Source: Bacteroidales bacterium (GTDB lineage Bacteria; Bacteroidota; Bacteroidia; Bacteroidales; UBA3824). From it: a stretch of 64,000 bases of DNA. How positions within the stretch are numbered: the stretch's first letter is position 1; every line of letters starts with the position of its first letter. Below the pieces are notes generated by a model that worked only from the letters and a program-made list of their open reading frames with translations, was not told the DNA's origin and did not search any database. A program made the position numbers and the translations under genes. The stretch spans positions 30,680 through 94,679 of the forward strand of contig JAKSUC010000007.1 of the NCBI GenBank assembly GCA_024413595.1, given 5' to 3'. Shown here one piece after another: positions 54,460-62,813 of this stretch.

Positions 54460-56184
54460 TTATTCGTCACAAGTGATTTTAGACGAACCAAAATCCCAAG
54501 TATTCATATTTTCTGACGACCATTGACGGCAATTTTTAGGGAAATTAGCTTCAAATTCGCCTCTGAAAGTTTTATCGCAAACATCTTTTATACGAGACTC
54601 ATTTTTCCATTTAACATTATTAATTAAAGCAGGACCTTTAACATCAAGTAAAACTTTACCTTGATAATTTGGTTTGCTATAGATAGTTAAATGAGTTCCT
54701 TTATCCACAGCAATTGCATCAAATGTGTATTTAACAGCATTAGGAAATGCCGCAGCATTGCTAGGATAATTTCCGTCACCTACATATTCTCCATATTTAT
54801 CTGGTTCGTAAATCTTTGATATATGGCCTTTTATTTCAGTGTCAGATAATAAAGTTCCAGAGAAATGTACTCCACAATTTTTACGAGGTTTTGTGTGCAT
54901 TTCTTTAATTGCATTTAATGGAATGTCTCTTTTTGCCTGATTATCAAGAGATGAAGTTTTTTTATTAACTATTGTAAAGTCGTTTTGTACATATCCAGCT
55001 TTTGATGCAATAATTGTAATTTTATCTTCTGGTTTTGCATTGCTAACAGTGAAACATCCTTGATTATTAGAATATTCTGTTGCAACGGTTTTTCCATTGA
55101 TAGAAATTATATTTTTAGCACCTACTATAATTTTACCTGTTTCGGCATCAATATCACGAAATACTAAATTTTCTGTTTTTTGACGCATATATATAGTGCG
55201 TTGTTCTTCGTTAAATTTTAGGAATTTCATAACTTGATATTCAGCAGTGGCAGTATCATAGTAATAGATTTTTGTGACCTCTATCTTAAAGTTTTTGTTT
55301 AAGCTAATACTATCAAAACAGCCCTTGCCGACTCCATTGGTATTTGTGGTCATTTCTAATGTGTTACCATTTGTTGTATGAAGTATTGCTTTAGCTCCAG
55401 GAATTGTAAGTTTTGATTTTAAATCTTTTACAACAAATTCAATCATTCCTTTTTCAGGTTTTAATTTGAGAGTTCTACCAAATTCACCTTTCAAAAGACT
55501 TTCAACATCGCCTTTAAGCGTGTCAGGTTTATATCCTTCTTTATTAGCAATAACTTCAATATTACCACAAACAGGTATACCATCAAAAGTAGCATACCCG
55601 CCCGGATCACTAGTTTGATTATCTTCACGATTTTCTTTACCAGTTATAATAGCTTTTACACTTGCATCAGGAATAGGTTCATTGTCTTCTTCGTCAACAA
55701 TTTTAAAATTTAAGTCAAAACCTTTAAAACCAATATAAATTTTCTCAGGGAAAAAAGAATTTAAAGGTTTAAAAGCAGGAGTAATAGTGTCGCCTATTAA
55801 GCATCCTCCCATAGCTGTTACTAATGTAGCTTCATTACCGTAGAAAAGTGACTGAAATAGAGTGTATTTTACTTTTGTAAACAGAGCCTCTCCTTTTTCA
55901 TCAGTTTCATTTTCTAATGGAATAGTATCAGCAGTAAAAAAGCTAAAAGGACTTAACGTAAAAAATTTATGTTGAACATATTTAAAATTTACGTTTATTT
56001 GAGGAATTGTTTCTTCAGTTTTTTTATTGATAGCTTTAAACGTCACATCTTTTTCAAAAGGTAAAAGTAAAATAAGTGGCAAAAGCAATAATAATAACAA
56101 AAGCCACCAAGGTTTTCTACCTTTTATTTTTACTACATATTCAGCATCAGTGTCGTTATACGTATATTTCCCTGTTCCTTCCAT
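54460..56184 (-). CDS. Membrane-anchored protein with repeated Ig/CarboxypepD_reg-like domains (operon gene 4)
   Basis: The 574 residues have a short cytosolic N-terminus with G-R-K-P-W (22-26), a membrane helix of Leu (26-41), and an extracytoplasmic region made of about four beta-sandwich repeats with the pattern D-x-E-T/D...I-P-x-A-x-V...T-D-x-x-G-x-x-x-F (for example IVDEEDNEPIPDASV, PGAKAILHTTNGN and VGAKNIISINGK). A separate C-terminal domain (about 470-574; KGTHLTIYSKPNYQGKVLLD, then a Cys-containing tail) may bind a ligand. It lacks the N-terminal module of the other three proteins but shares their G-R-x-P-W-membrane junction. It is last in the operon and ends in a strong terminator. 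Role unknown; it is probably the periplasmic arm of the assembly. Confidence 0.72.
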   Translation of the reverse strand: MEGTGKYTYNDTDAEYVVKIKGRKPWWLLLLLLLLPLILLLPFEKDVTFKAINKKTEETIPQINVNFKYVQHKFFTLSPFSFFTADTIPLENETDEKGEALFTKVKYTLFQSLFYGNEATLVTAMGGCLIGDTITPAFKPLNSFFPEKIYIGFKGFDLNFKIVDEEDNEPIPDASVKAIITGKENREDNQTSDPGGYATFDGIPVCGNIEVIANKEGYKPDTLKGDVESLLKGEFGRTLKLKPEKGMIEFVVKDLKSKLTIPGAKAILHTTNGNTLEMTTNTNGVGKGCFDSISLNKNFKIEVTKIYYYDTATAEYQVMKFLKFNEEQRTIYMRQKTENLVFRDIDAETGKIIVGAKNIISINGKTVATEYSNNQGCFTVSNAKPEDKITIIASKAGYVQNDFTIVNKKTSSLDNQAKRDIPLNAIKEMHTKPRKNCGVHFSGTLLSDTEIKGHISKIYEPDKYGEYVGDGNYPSNAAAFPNAVKYTFDAIAVDKGTHLTIYSKPNYQGKVLLDVKGPALINNVKWKNESRIKDVCDKTFRGEFEANFPKNCRQWSSENMNTWDFGSSKITCDE

Positions 56185-56268
56185 ATATATATATTATTTA
56201 GTTTGAAATGGTTATTTATTTATAAATGAAAAAGGAAAATTAAAAAAAATTCTCCTTTTTCCACTTAT

Positions 56269-57432
56269 TTATTTTTTAGCTTTAACTTCTACTTGAGTTC
56301 CTAAAGGAACGTCTTGAAGTTCAGCATATCCATTTTCGTCAGTCATAAGAGTTTTTGTAATACCGTTGTATTTTACAGTTACAGCAGCGCTTTTAACAAT
56401 ATTATTTTTTTCGTCCACAACTTTAAATCTCATGTTTCTAGTTTCAGGAGGTGGAGGAGGCGTTTCTACAACTTCTTCTATAACAATAACAATTGGATAT
56501 TTTTCAACTTTTCGGTCGCTAATAAAAGTGTTGATATTTTCTTGAGCACCATCTTTTTCTTGATATGCTTTAACTGTAACTCCGTTTTTAACTTTGTTAA
56601 TTGTAATGTGACCTTCAGCGTCAGAAACACCTTTGACTTTTTCTGTATTATATTCAAAAATAAATTCTTGACCACTTAAAACATTGTGATTTTGGTCAGT
56701 AACTTCAAAAAGCATATTACCTTTAGGAGTTACCTTAATTTGATATTGACCTTCTTCGTAACAAGTGAACCCTTGCATATTAATTTTTTGGTCGCCATCA
56801 GGTTCAAAAGCTTTTATATAAGAGTCTTCTTTTATTTTTTCAAGAACAATAACACCGTTTTCGTCAGATTTAGCCGACATATTTTTGCCTTCGTATTCAA
56901 AAATAATATCTTCAAAAGGAGCAGGAGTCATGTCATCGTTATAAACAACTTGAAATCTCATAGGAATTTTTCTAGTGTTGATAAGTTTGTTTAATAAACC
57001 TTTTTCAGCACCAGGCGTATCCAAAACAAATCCCCATTCAGTTAAAACAACGTGCGTATCTCCATTTTTTCGTAGCATGTAAACGCTATTCATTCCTGGA
57101 ATTTCGATACATTTATACATAAAATCTGTGATCGTATCGTCGTTAAATAGTTTAACCTTATCTATAAGTTTTTTTATACTTTCTGATAAAATATTACGAG
57201 CAATACTCTGATCTTCTTCGGTTAAGCGATCGTAGCAAACTCCTTTGCCTTCGTATTCGGCACTCCATGCTATTTTTAAACCGCCTTCCATAATGATAGG
57301 TTCTGCAAATATTTTGTATTCGTCGCTACTCGGGAATGTTGCTTTTATTTGATTATAAAAGCCTTTTGCAGTTTCTGCGCTACCTAACATGTAGCGTACA
57401 TTATTAAGGTCTTTATTTGCTATAACATTCAT
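56269..57432 (-). CDS. Soluble module protein with Ig-like repeats (operon gene 3)
   Basis: The 387 residues carry the shared N-terminal module (about 1-150; IFAEPIIMEGGLKIAW and CIEIPGMNSVYMLRKNGDTHVVLTEWGF), followed by three Ig/CNA-B-like repeats (about 158-240, 245-320, 330-387; for example GNMLFEVTDQNHNVLSGQEF and MRFKVVDEKNNIVKSAAV, each with a D-E-N/A-G-x-x-x-[LI] turn) separated by a Pro-rich ETPPPPPET linker. There is no signal peptide or helix, so it should be cytosolic, yet its beta domains match those of the membrane proteins. It is the only soluble member and could bridge or regulate the others. Spacing to neighbours: 84 bp to gene 4, 56 bp after gene 2. Confidence 0.72.
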   Translation of the reverse strand: MNVIANKDLNNVRYMLGSAETAKGFYNQIKATFPSSDEYKIFAEPIIMEGGLKIAWSAEYEGKGVCYDRLTEEDQSIARNILSESIKKLIDKVKLFNDDTITDFMYKCIEIPGMNSVYMLRKNGDTHVVLTEWGFVLDTPGAEKGLLNKLINTRKIPMRFQVVYNDDMTPAPFEDIIFEYEGKNMSAKSDENGVIVLEKIKEDSYIKAFEPDGDQKINMQGFTCYEEGQYQIKVTPKGNMLFEVTDQNHNVLSGQEFIFEYNTEKVKGVSDAEGHITINKVKNGVTVKAYQEKDGAQENINTFISDRKVEKYPIVIVIEEVVETPPPPPETRNMRFKVVDEKNNIVKSAAVTVKYNGITKTLMTDENGYAELQDVPLGTQVEVKAKK

Positions 57433-57488
57433 ATTTTTTTTGGTTTTATATGTTTGTATTTAGTATTTAATTTGTTATTTTTCAATTA

Positions 57489-59996
57489 TCAAGGGCAAAA
57501 TACTTTAAAATACCATTGAGTTTTATTTTCGTCTCCACCATTTATTTTTACGGTAATTAACCCGTCATCGGTTTGGAAATTGAATGAAACTTTCTTTGAA
57601 AATTTAACAAATCCTTTTGTGTCAAATATTATTTTACTATTATCAATTTCTGACGCACGACCTTTATATACTATCATCTGATCAGGAACATCATTCATTT
57701 GATAATAAATATAAACTTTTCCTTTTTTCTTTTTCAAATCGAATGTTTTAACTGTTGAATGGAAACCTTTAGAACTAATTTCTGTTCCACAAGGAAGAAT
57801 TTCTTCAGAAAATTCAATTGATTTTTTAGGAATAATAATAGTTTTTTCGTTTGCAAAAGCAAAAGAACCAAGATATTCGTCGTGATTTTTAGCTTTGATA
57901 TTAACTGTAATTAAACTAGTTGTATCTGTAATATCAGCAAAATTTAATTTTCCATTAGCATCAGTTTTTCCGTTAACTTTATTGTTTCCATAAGTTAAAT
58001 TAACTTCTGCGTCAGGAATAATATTTCCAGTTTCTTCGTCAACAACAGTTAGTGTAATACCTTTGGGAGTTTCTACAACAGGCTGAGGTTCAGGTTGAAC
58101 AGCTTGTGTTGTATCTTCAACTGGTATTACAACAGGTTCTGGTTGATTTTCTGTAGTGTCAACAACTACAGCAGGTGTTGGATTGTCGTTTACAATAATT
58201 GGAACTAAATATTTATAAATCAAGAAACCAACTAAAGCTAATAATGGAATTAACCATAACAAAAACAACCATGGACTACGACCTACAAAAACATTAACAA
58301 GTTCTTTTTCTTTAGTACATTCATATTCAAGTTTTGTAGTTTTGTTTTTGTATTCAGTAGAAATATATAGTTTTTTGTTTCGAGGCATTTCGTTAACAAT
58401 AACTCTACCTTCTGCATTAGTAATACGGTTAATATCTTTATGTCCATCCGAAATAGTAACTCTTAAATTCGGAATATCTTGTTTCTTTTTGTTTTGAACA
58501 TGAATTTCAAGATCACTAATAACAGATTTTTCAGGAATTTTAATACCTTTTAATATATATTGATTGTCGTCTTGAGTAAAAGTAAATTTATGACGACGCA
58601 TTCCTAATCCATCAATAATTTGAGTGCATGTAACCTCTGAAAAATACGCAACTTTAGGTAAAAATATTTCTCCATTTTCGTCAGTAACAAGATCAGTTTT
58701 ATAATCATCAAATTCGCTACGAACTAAACTTCCTACAATTGGATGACCTTGTTCGTCAACAACTTTGATTTTCATTTCGCCAGACGAAGTATTTTTTCTG
58801 ATTTGAAGTTCTACAGAGTTTAACCCTTCTTTAGTGTTTAGTGTAGATGAAACAGAATTAAAATCTTTGCCTTTACAAACAATTTCTACGAGAGAATTTA
58901 TTTCAATTTCGTCGATAAAAACCTTTCCTTTTTCATTTGATTTTAACACTTGATTTTCACCAGCAATAGTAATATCTACATTAGCATTTTCGATAGGTTC
59001 TCCACTTTCTGTTATAACAATTACTTCTAATTCTGAAGAAGGACGATTTCCATGAAAAACATAAATTTTTTGTTCTGAATTACAGATATATTGTTCAGAC
59101 ATTTCTTTTTGTTTGCAAACAACTTCTGTGTTTTCTGGAATATCTCTTAAAATTATTTTACCTTGAGAATTAGCAGTTTCAAAATATGTTTTACCTTCAT
59201 AAGTAAACGAAACTTCTGCATTAGCGTAAGGATTACCTTTTTTATCAACAATGTTGAAAATCATATCAGCACTTTTAACACCAACGTTTAAATGATATTC
59301 ATCGCTACCATCACAAACATATTCTGTTAAAGTATCTTTTTGATCGGTTTCAGCAGTAAAACTATCACCCAATGGAACATCTTCTAACGAAACATAACCT
59401 AAACTATCAGTGACAAAATTATATATTTTCCCTAAGTGTTTTAAAGTTACTTTTTGATTAGAAACAGCTTTTCCATTATTTAAAACCTTAATTTTAATAG
59501 TATCAACTTTGATAGGAATAAGTTTTTTAACCAATCCAGACCCTGAATTAAAATCGTCGCCAATAAAACCCCATTTGATTAAAACATAATTAGTTTTACC
59601 AGAAGCATTAGTTACTCTAAAAATATTGTCGTAGTCAGGAATTTCGATGCAAGAGTCTAAAATCTCAAAAATTTCGTTAACATCTTGTTTAGAACCGTGA
59701 TAAAGTTGATGAAAAGCAGCCTTATACATTCTGTTAACTTGATATTTAATACGTCCTTTAGCTTTTTGACGATCATCTTCTGTAAGTTTATTAAAAGACT
59801 CAGGAGTTCCATCAAATTCAGTATGCCAAGTAATTTTATCTTTACCAGCTGGTATAGGTTCTGCAAGAACTGCATATTCTTTACCCTCCGAAAACATCTT
59901 TTTAAGCTGATTATAGCGTTTGATATTTTCGCTTGTTCCTGCTGAAAATACAGGTCTTACAGCTGATATATCTGTTGTAATTATGGGTTGACTCAT
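57489..59996 (-). CDS. Large module/Ig-repeat membrane protein (operon gene 2)
   Basis: This protein has 835 residues from MSQPIITTDI; an upstream in-frame ATG (60038) would add 14 residues but the paralogues start here. Order: shared module (about 5-155; YAVLAEPIPAGKDKITW, SCIEIPDYDNIFRV...YVLIKWGF), six or so Ig-like repeats (about 165-570; each with G-x-x-V/I-x-x-x-D-E-N-G-x-[IV]-x-[LI]), G-R-S-P-W plus membrane helix (about 572-598), a Pro/Glu linker (QPEPVV, QPEPQPVVET), one more Ig repeat, and a C-terminal domain ending KTQWYFKVFCP. Topology implies most repeats are cytosolic and only the C-terminal part is outside. It follows the protease gene by 75 bp and precedes the soluble member by 56 bp. 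Confidence 0.75.
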   Translation of the reverse strand: MSQPIITTDISAVRPVFSAGTSENIKRYNQLKKMFSEGKEYAVLAEPIPAGKDKITWHTEFDGTPESFNKLTEDDRQKAKGRIKYQVNRMYKAAFHQLYHGSKQDVNEIFEILDSCIEIPDYDNIFRVTNASGKTNYVLIKWGFIGDDFNSGSGLVKKLIPIKVDTIKIKVLNNGKAVSNQKVTLKHLGKIYNFVTDSLGYVSLEDVPLGDSFTAETDQKDTLTEYVCDGSDEYHLNVGVKSADMIFNIVDKKGNPYANAEVSFTYEGKTYFETANSQGKIILRDIPENTEVVCKQKEMSEQYICNSEQKIYVFHGNRPSSELEVIVITESGEPIENANVDITIAGENQVLKSNEKGKVFIDEIEINSLVEIVCKGKDFNSVSSTLNTKEGLNSVELQIRKNTSSGEMKIKVVDEQGHPIVGSLVRSEFDDYKTDLVTDENGEIFLPKVAYFSEVTCTQIIDGLGMRRHKFTFTQDDNQYILKGIKIPEKSVISDLEIHVQNKKKQDIPNLRVTISDGHKDINRITNAEGRVIVNEMPRNKKLYISTEYKNKTTKLEYECTKEKELVNVFVGRSPWLFLLWLIPLLALVGFLIYKYLVPIIVNDNPTPAVVVDTTENQPEPVVIPVEDTTQAVQPEPQPVVETPKGITLTVVDEETGNIIPDAEVNLTYGNNKVNGKTDANGKLNFADITDTTSLITVNIKAKNHDEYLGSFAFANEKTIIIPKKSIEFSEEILPCGTEISSKGFHSTVKTFDLKKKKGKVYIYYQMNDVPDQMIVYKGRASEIDNSKIIFDTKGFVKFSKKVSFNFQTDDGLITVKINGGDENKTQWYFKVFCP

Positions 59997-60071
59997 TTTT
60001 TTATTCTTTATGTTCGATTTTTTGTAGTTTAAATTCAACTAAAAAAATATGTTTTATAATTATTCGCAAAT

Positions 60072-62531
60072 TTAATCAATTTTTTTCATATTAAAATCTA
60101 CTAAATTTTTGCCATCTGCTTCTGCTTTGCATTTTGCACATCCTTCTTGTTTATCTTGTTGACATGTAAATACGTATGGCATAAATCCTTCGTCGGGATA
60201 TTTTTCGTTTAAAGCATCTTCGGTTTGTTTCATTATTAATTTGCCATCCGAAAAAGTAATATTTAAATCAGCAAAAAAGTTATGACCAGTAGATTTAGCA
60301 TAAGTGATTTCACCGTTGCCATCGGTTTTTATTTCAAATATCAATTGAATATCTACAGAGTCGCTTTCGCTATATAAATCAGTTGTACTTTTCCATTTGC
60401 CTTGAGCAAAACTTAAATCTTTTGCATCGTCAGGAATTTCTAATAAATCACCTTTATAATTTAATGCGTCGAATATTTGCAACAAAGGACCTATTTTAGG
60501 ATTATTATTTAAAGGTTTTGCTGTATTTTTAATAGCCGAAACAATTTCTTCTGCTTTCATTTCAGGATGTGCCGAACGCATTAACGCACAAGCTCCTGTA
60601 ACTATTGGACTTGCCATACTAGTTCCTTGAAGCATTTCGAATTTATTACCAGGAACACAGCTATAAATTTCAACACCTGGAGCACTTATGTTTGTAAATT
60701 CACCATGATTACTAAAATCAGCTTTAGGAGTGCGTGCACTTTCGTATGCAGAAACAACCATCACTTTGTTTGAACGTGAAAATGGGTCGATACCAGCCAT
60801 TATGTTTTGATTTCCAGCTGCAAGTACTAGTATAACATCTTCTTCTAAGCCAAATTGAAATAATTCGTTCCAAAAATCAGCTTCTTCAGTATAATAATTA
60901 TGTGCGAGTTCACTTTGTTCTGAATTTGGTAAACTTGTTACCTCTTCGCCGAAATATGTTCCTAATGATAAATTTACAACTTTAGCATTATGATGAATTG
61001 CATATAAAATACCTGCAACAATAGAAATAGTTTGCATATTACCATAATCGTCACCAATTTTTATAGGCATAAGTTTACAATTAGGAGCAATACCACATAA
61101 TCCTTGACCATTGTTACTTCCGCCAACGGCAGTTCCAGCTACGTGAGTTCCATGTTCGTTGCCTTCGCCACCACAAGGTGTTACATGCGAACTGCCTTTT
61201 GTTATATCGTATGGCATAACAACTTTGTCTTTTATTTCAGGATGTGATATATCAAATCCATTGTCAACAATAGCAACTATAACACTTGAGTCACCTTGAG
61301 TTACATCCCAGGCTTTATATGCTTGAATAACATCAAAATACCAAGCCTTTTTTGCATCATTAAAAGCTGGGTCGCTCATCTTTTTTTCGCTAGAAAATAT
61401 TGTATTGCTAAAAGCTAAACGAACATCAGGCATATTTTTAAGAGTATCGCGCCATTGTTTCCATTCTCCTTCGGGCGTTTCTACTTGCATTAATAATATT
61501 GCAGTATCGTAATATACAATTTGCAGTTTATTTTCATATTGTTGATGAAGAATATTTGCAAAATTATTAATATCAGAACCTTTTTTGAGAGCAATATTTA
61601 CTTTATCAGAAAAAATTAAACGTTGACCAGGATCGTCTGGGTCAACAATCACCCTTGTAGTATCTATTGGCGGAACAATACCAGGATTGTCGGGTAAATA
61701 TTCTGATTTATTACCATCATTATTATTAGCATTGTTGTTATTATTGTTGTTGTCGTCTTTACCTAATAAAAACCACAATAACAAAACTATAATAACAGTG
61801 ATTAAAACACCAAGTAAAAACCATAACCAACCAGGTAATCCTTTTTTATTATTATTGTTGGTAGGAGGTGGGGGAGTAGGAGGTGTTGTAGATTGAGTTT
61901 TTGGACCTTCTGGTTGAGGAGGTGGAGGAGTTGTAGATTGTGTGTTAACGTTGTTAGTAGTTGTAGAAGTTGTTGGCGGTACAGAAACATTTTCTGTAGA
62001 CGTTGTTGGTACTGATAAAGTTGTACCTATGGCAACATCAGCCATTCCAACAGGTTTATCTATTTTAGTATCAAGTTTAAAGTTAATCTTTTTAGACTCT
62101 TCGTTGCTAAAACCCCAAGCCACAAGAATAATTCTATTACCATCTACATAAACACAATCAAGAGATGGAACTTCAATAGATAATAATAAAAGTTCGCCTA
62201 ATTCTTTTTGATGAGGATCTTCGTTTTGTTGAAGTTCGTTAGCAAGGTTTTTAATTTTGTTTAAGATAACTTGAAGATTTACTCTCGCATTTTCTTGTTT
62301 TTGAGCGTCTAACTTAGGAAATGGAACAGCGTTGGTGGCAACAGCACTCATCCAACGAGCATTCCCATTAATAACAATAGGTTCGGTTAGCAATTCGGCG
62401 TATGTAGCACCCAACCCATTGTTTAATATATTTTCTAATTGTGTATATCTTGCATAAACAGGTTCACCGTACCAAATTAGAGGTCGATATTCTTGTAAAT
62501 CAGCTGAATAAATTAATTTCTTTGTGGCCAT
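60072..62531 (-). CDS. Membrane-anchored subtilase with shared N-terminal module (operon gene 1)
   Basis: This 819-residue protein is the first and most telling of the operon. Order: shared module (about 10-145; ELLTEPIVINGNARW, SIEVPSLDCVYVDGNRIILVAWGF), Pro/Thr-rich linker (175-228), membrane helix (233-257) preceded by KKG and followed by KDDNNN, a poly-Asn run, a propeptide-like domain (about 305-395), and a complete S8 subtilisin domain (405-700) with Asp423 in VDNG, His460 in NEHGTHVAG, oxyanion Asn574 and Ser638 in GTSMASP. A Cys-containing beta domain (about 705-819) ends it. The charge bias puts the module in the cytosol and the protease outside. Poly-Asn and linker are low-complexity. 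SrfA-type proteins have a similar outline from memory, but without a protease; untested. Confidence 0.85.
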   Translation of the reverse strand: MATKKLIYSADLQEYRPLIWYGEPVYARYTQLENILNNGLGATYAELLTEPIVINGNARWMSAVATNAVPFPKLDAQKQENARVNLQVILNKIKNLANELQQNEDPHQKELGELLLLSIEVPSLDCVYVDGNRIILVAWGFSNEESKKINFKLDTKIDKPVGMADVAIGTTLSVPTTSTENVSVPPTTSTTTNNVNTQSTTPPPPQPEGPKTQSTTPPTPPPPTNNNNKKGLPGWLWFLLGVLITVIIVLLLWFLLGKDDNNNNNNNANNNDGNKSEYLPDNPGIVPPIDTTRVIVDPDDPGQRLIFSDKVNIALKKGSDINNFANILHQQYENKLQIVYYDTAILLMQVETPEGEWKQWRDTLKNMPDVRLAFSNTIFSSEKKMSDPAFNDAKKAWYFDVIQAYKAWDVTQGDSSVIVAIVDNGFDISHPEIKDKVVMPYDITKGSSHVTPCGGEGNEHGTHVAGTAVGGSNNGQGLCGIAPNCKLMPIKIGDDYGNMQTISIVAGILYAIHHNAKVVNLSLGTYFGEEVTSLPNSEQSELAHNYYTEEADFWNELFQFGLEEDVILVLAAGNQNIMAGIDPFSRSNKVMVVSAYESARTPKADFSNHGEFTNISAPGVEIYSCVPGNKFEMLQGTSMASPIVTGACALMRSAHPEMKAEEIVSAIKNTAKPLNNNPKIGPLLQIFDALNYKGDLLEIPDDAKDLSFAQGKWKSTTDLYSESDSVDIQLIFEIKTDGNGEITYAKSTGHNFFADLNITFSDGKLIMKQTEDALNEKYPDEGFMPYVFTCQQDKQEGCAKCKAEADGKNLVDFNMKKID

Positions 62532-62813
62532 TGAAAATTGGTATTAAAATTATCGTTTAAAATTAATATATTTCTTTGAGATAACGATATAATTTTAAAT
62601 ATTTTTTTAAAGAAAATTAAATTGACTAAATAGAAGTGATTTTTAAAGTTAATAGAATTGCACAAAAGTTGTTTTACTATTTAAAAATAACAAAACGATT
62701 TTATTTGATATATTACAATCATCTAGTTTTTTATCATAAAACAACTCTAACTCCAATTTTAAACGGTATAGCTCGGATAATGGAGTGCGTAATGTAAATC
62801 TAAAATCTCAAAT

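Noticed and set aside
61630..62010. Frameshift or misassembly at the Asn/Pro-rich tract of the subtilase
   Set aside because: The frame continues from the module through the helix into an intact protease, so the low-complexity tract is real linker.
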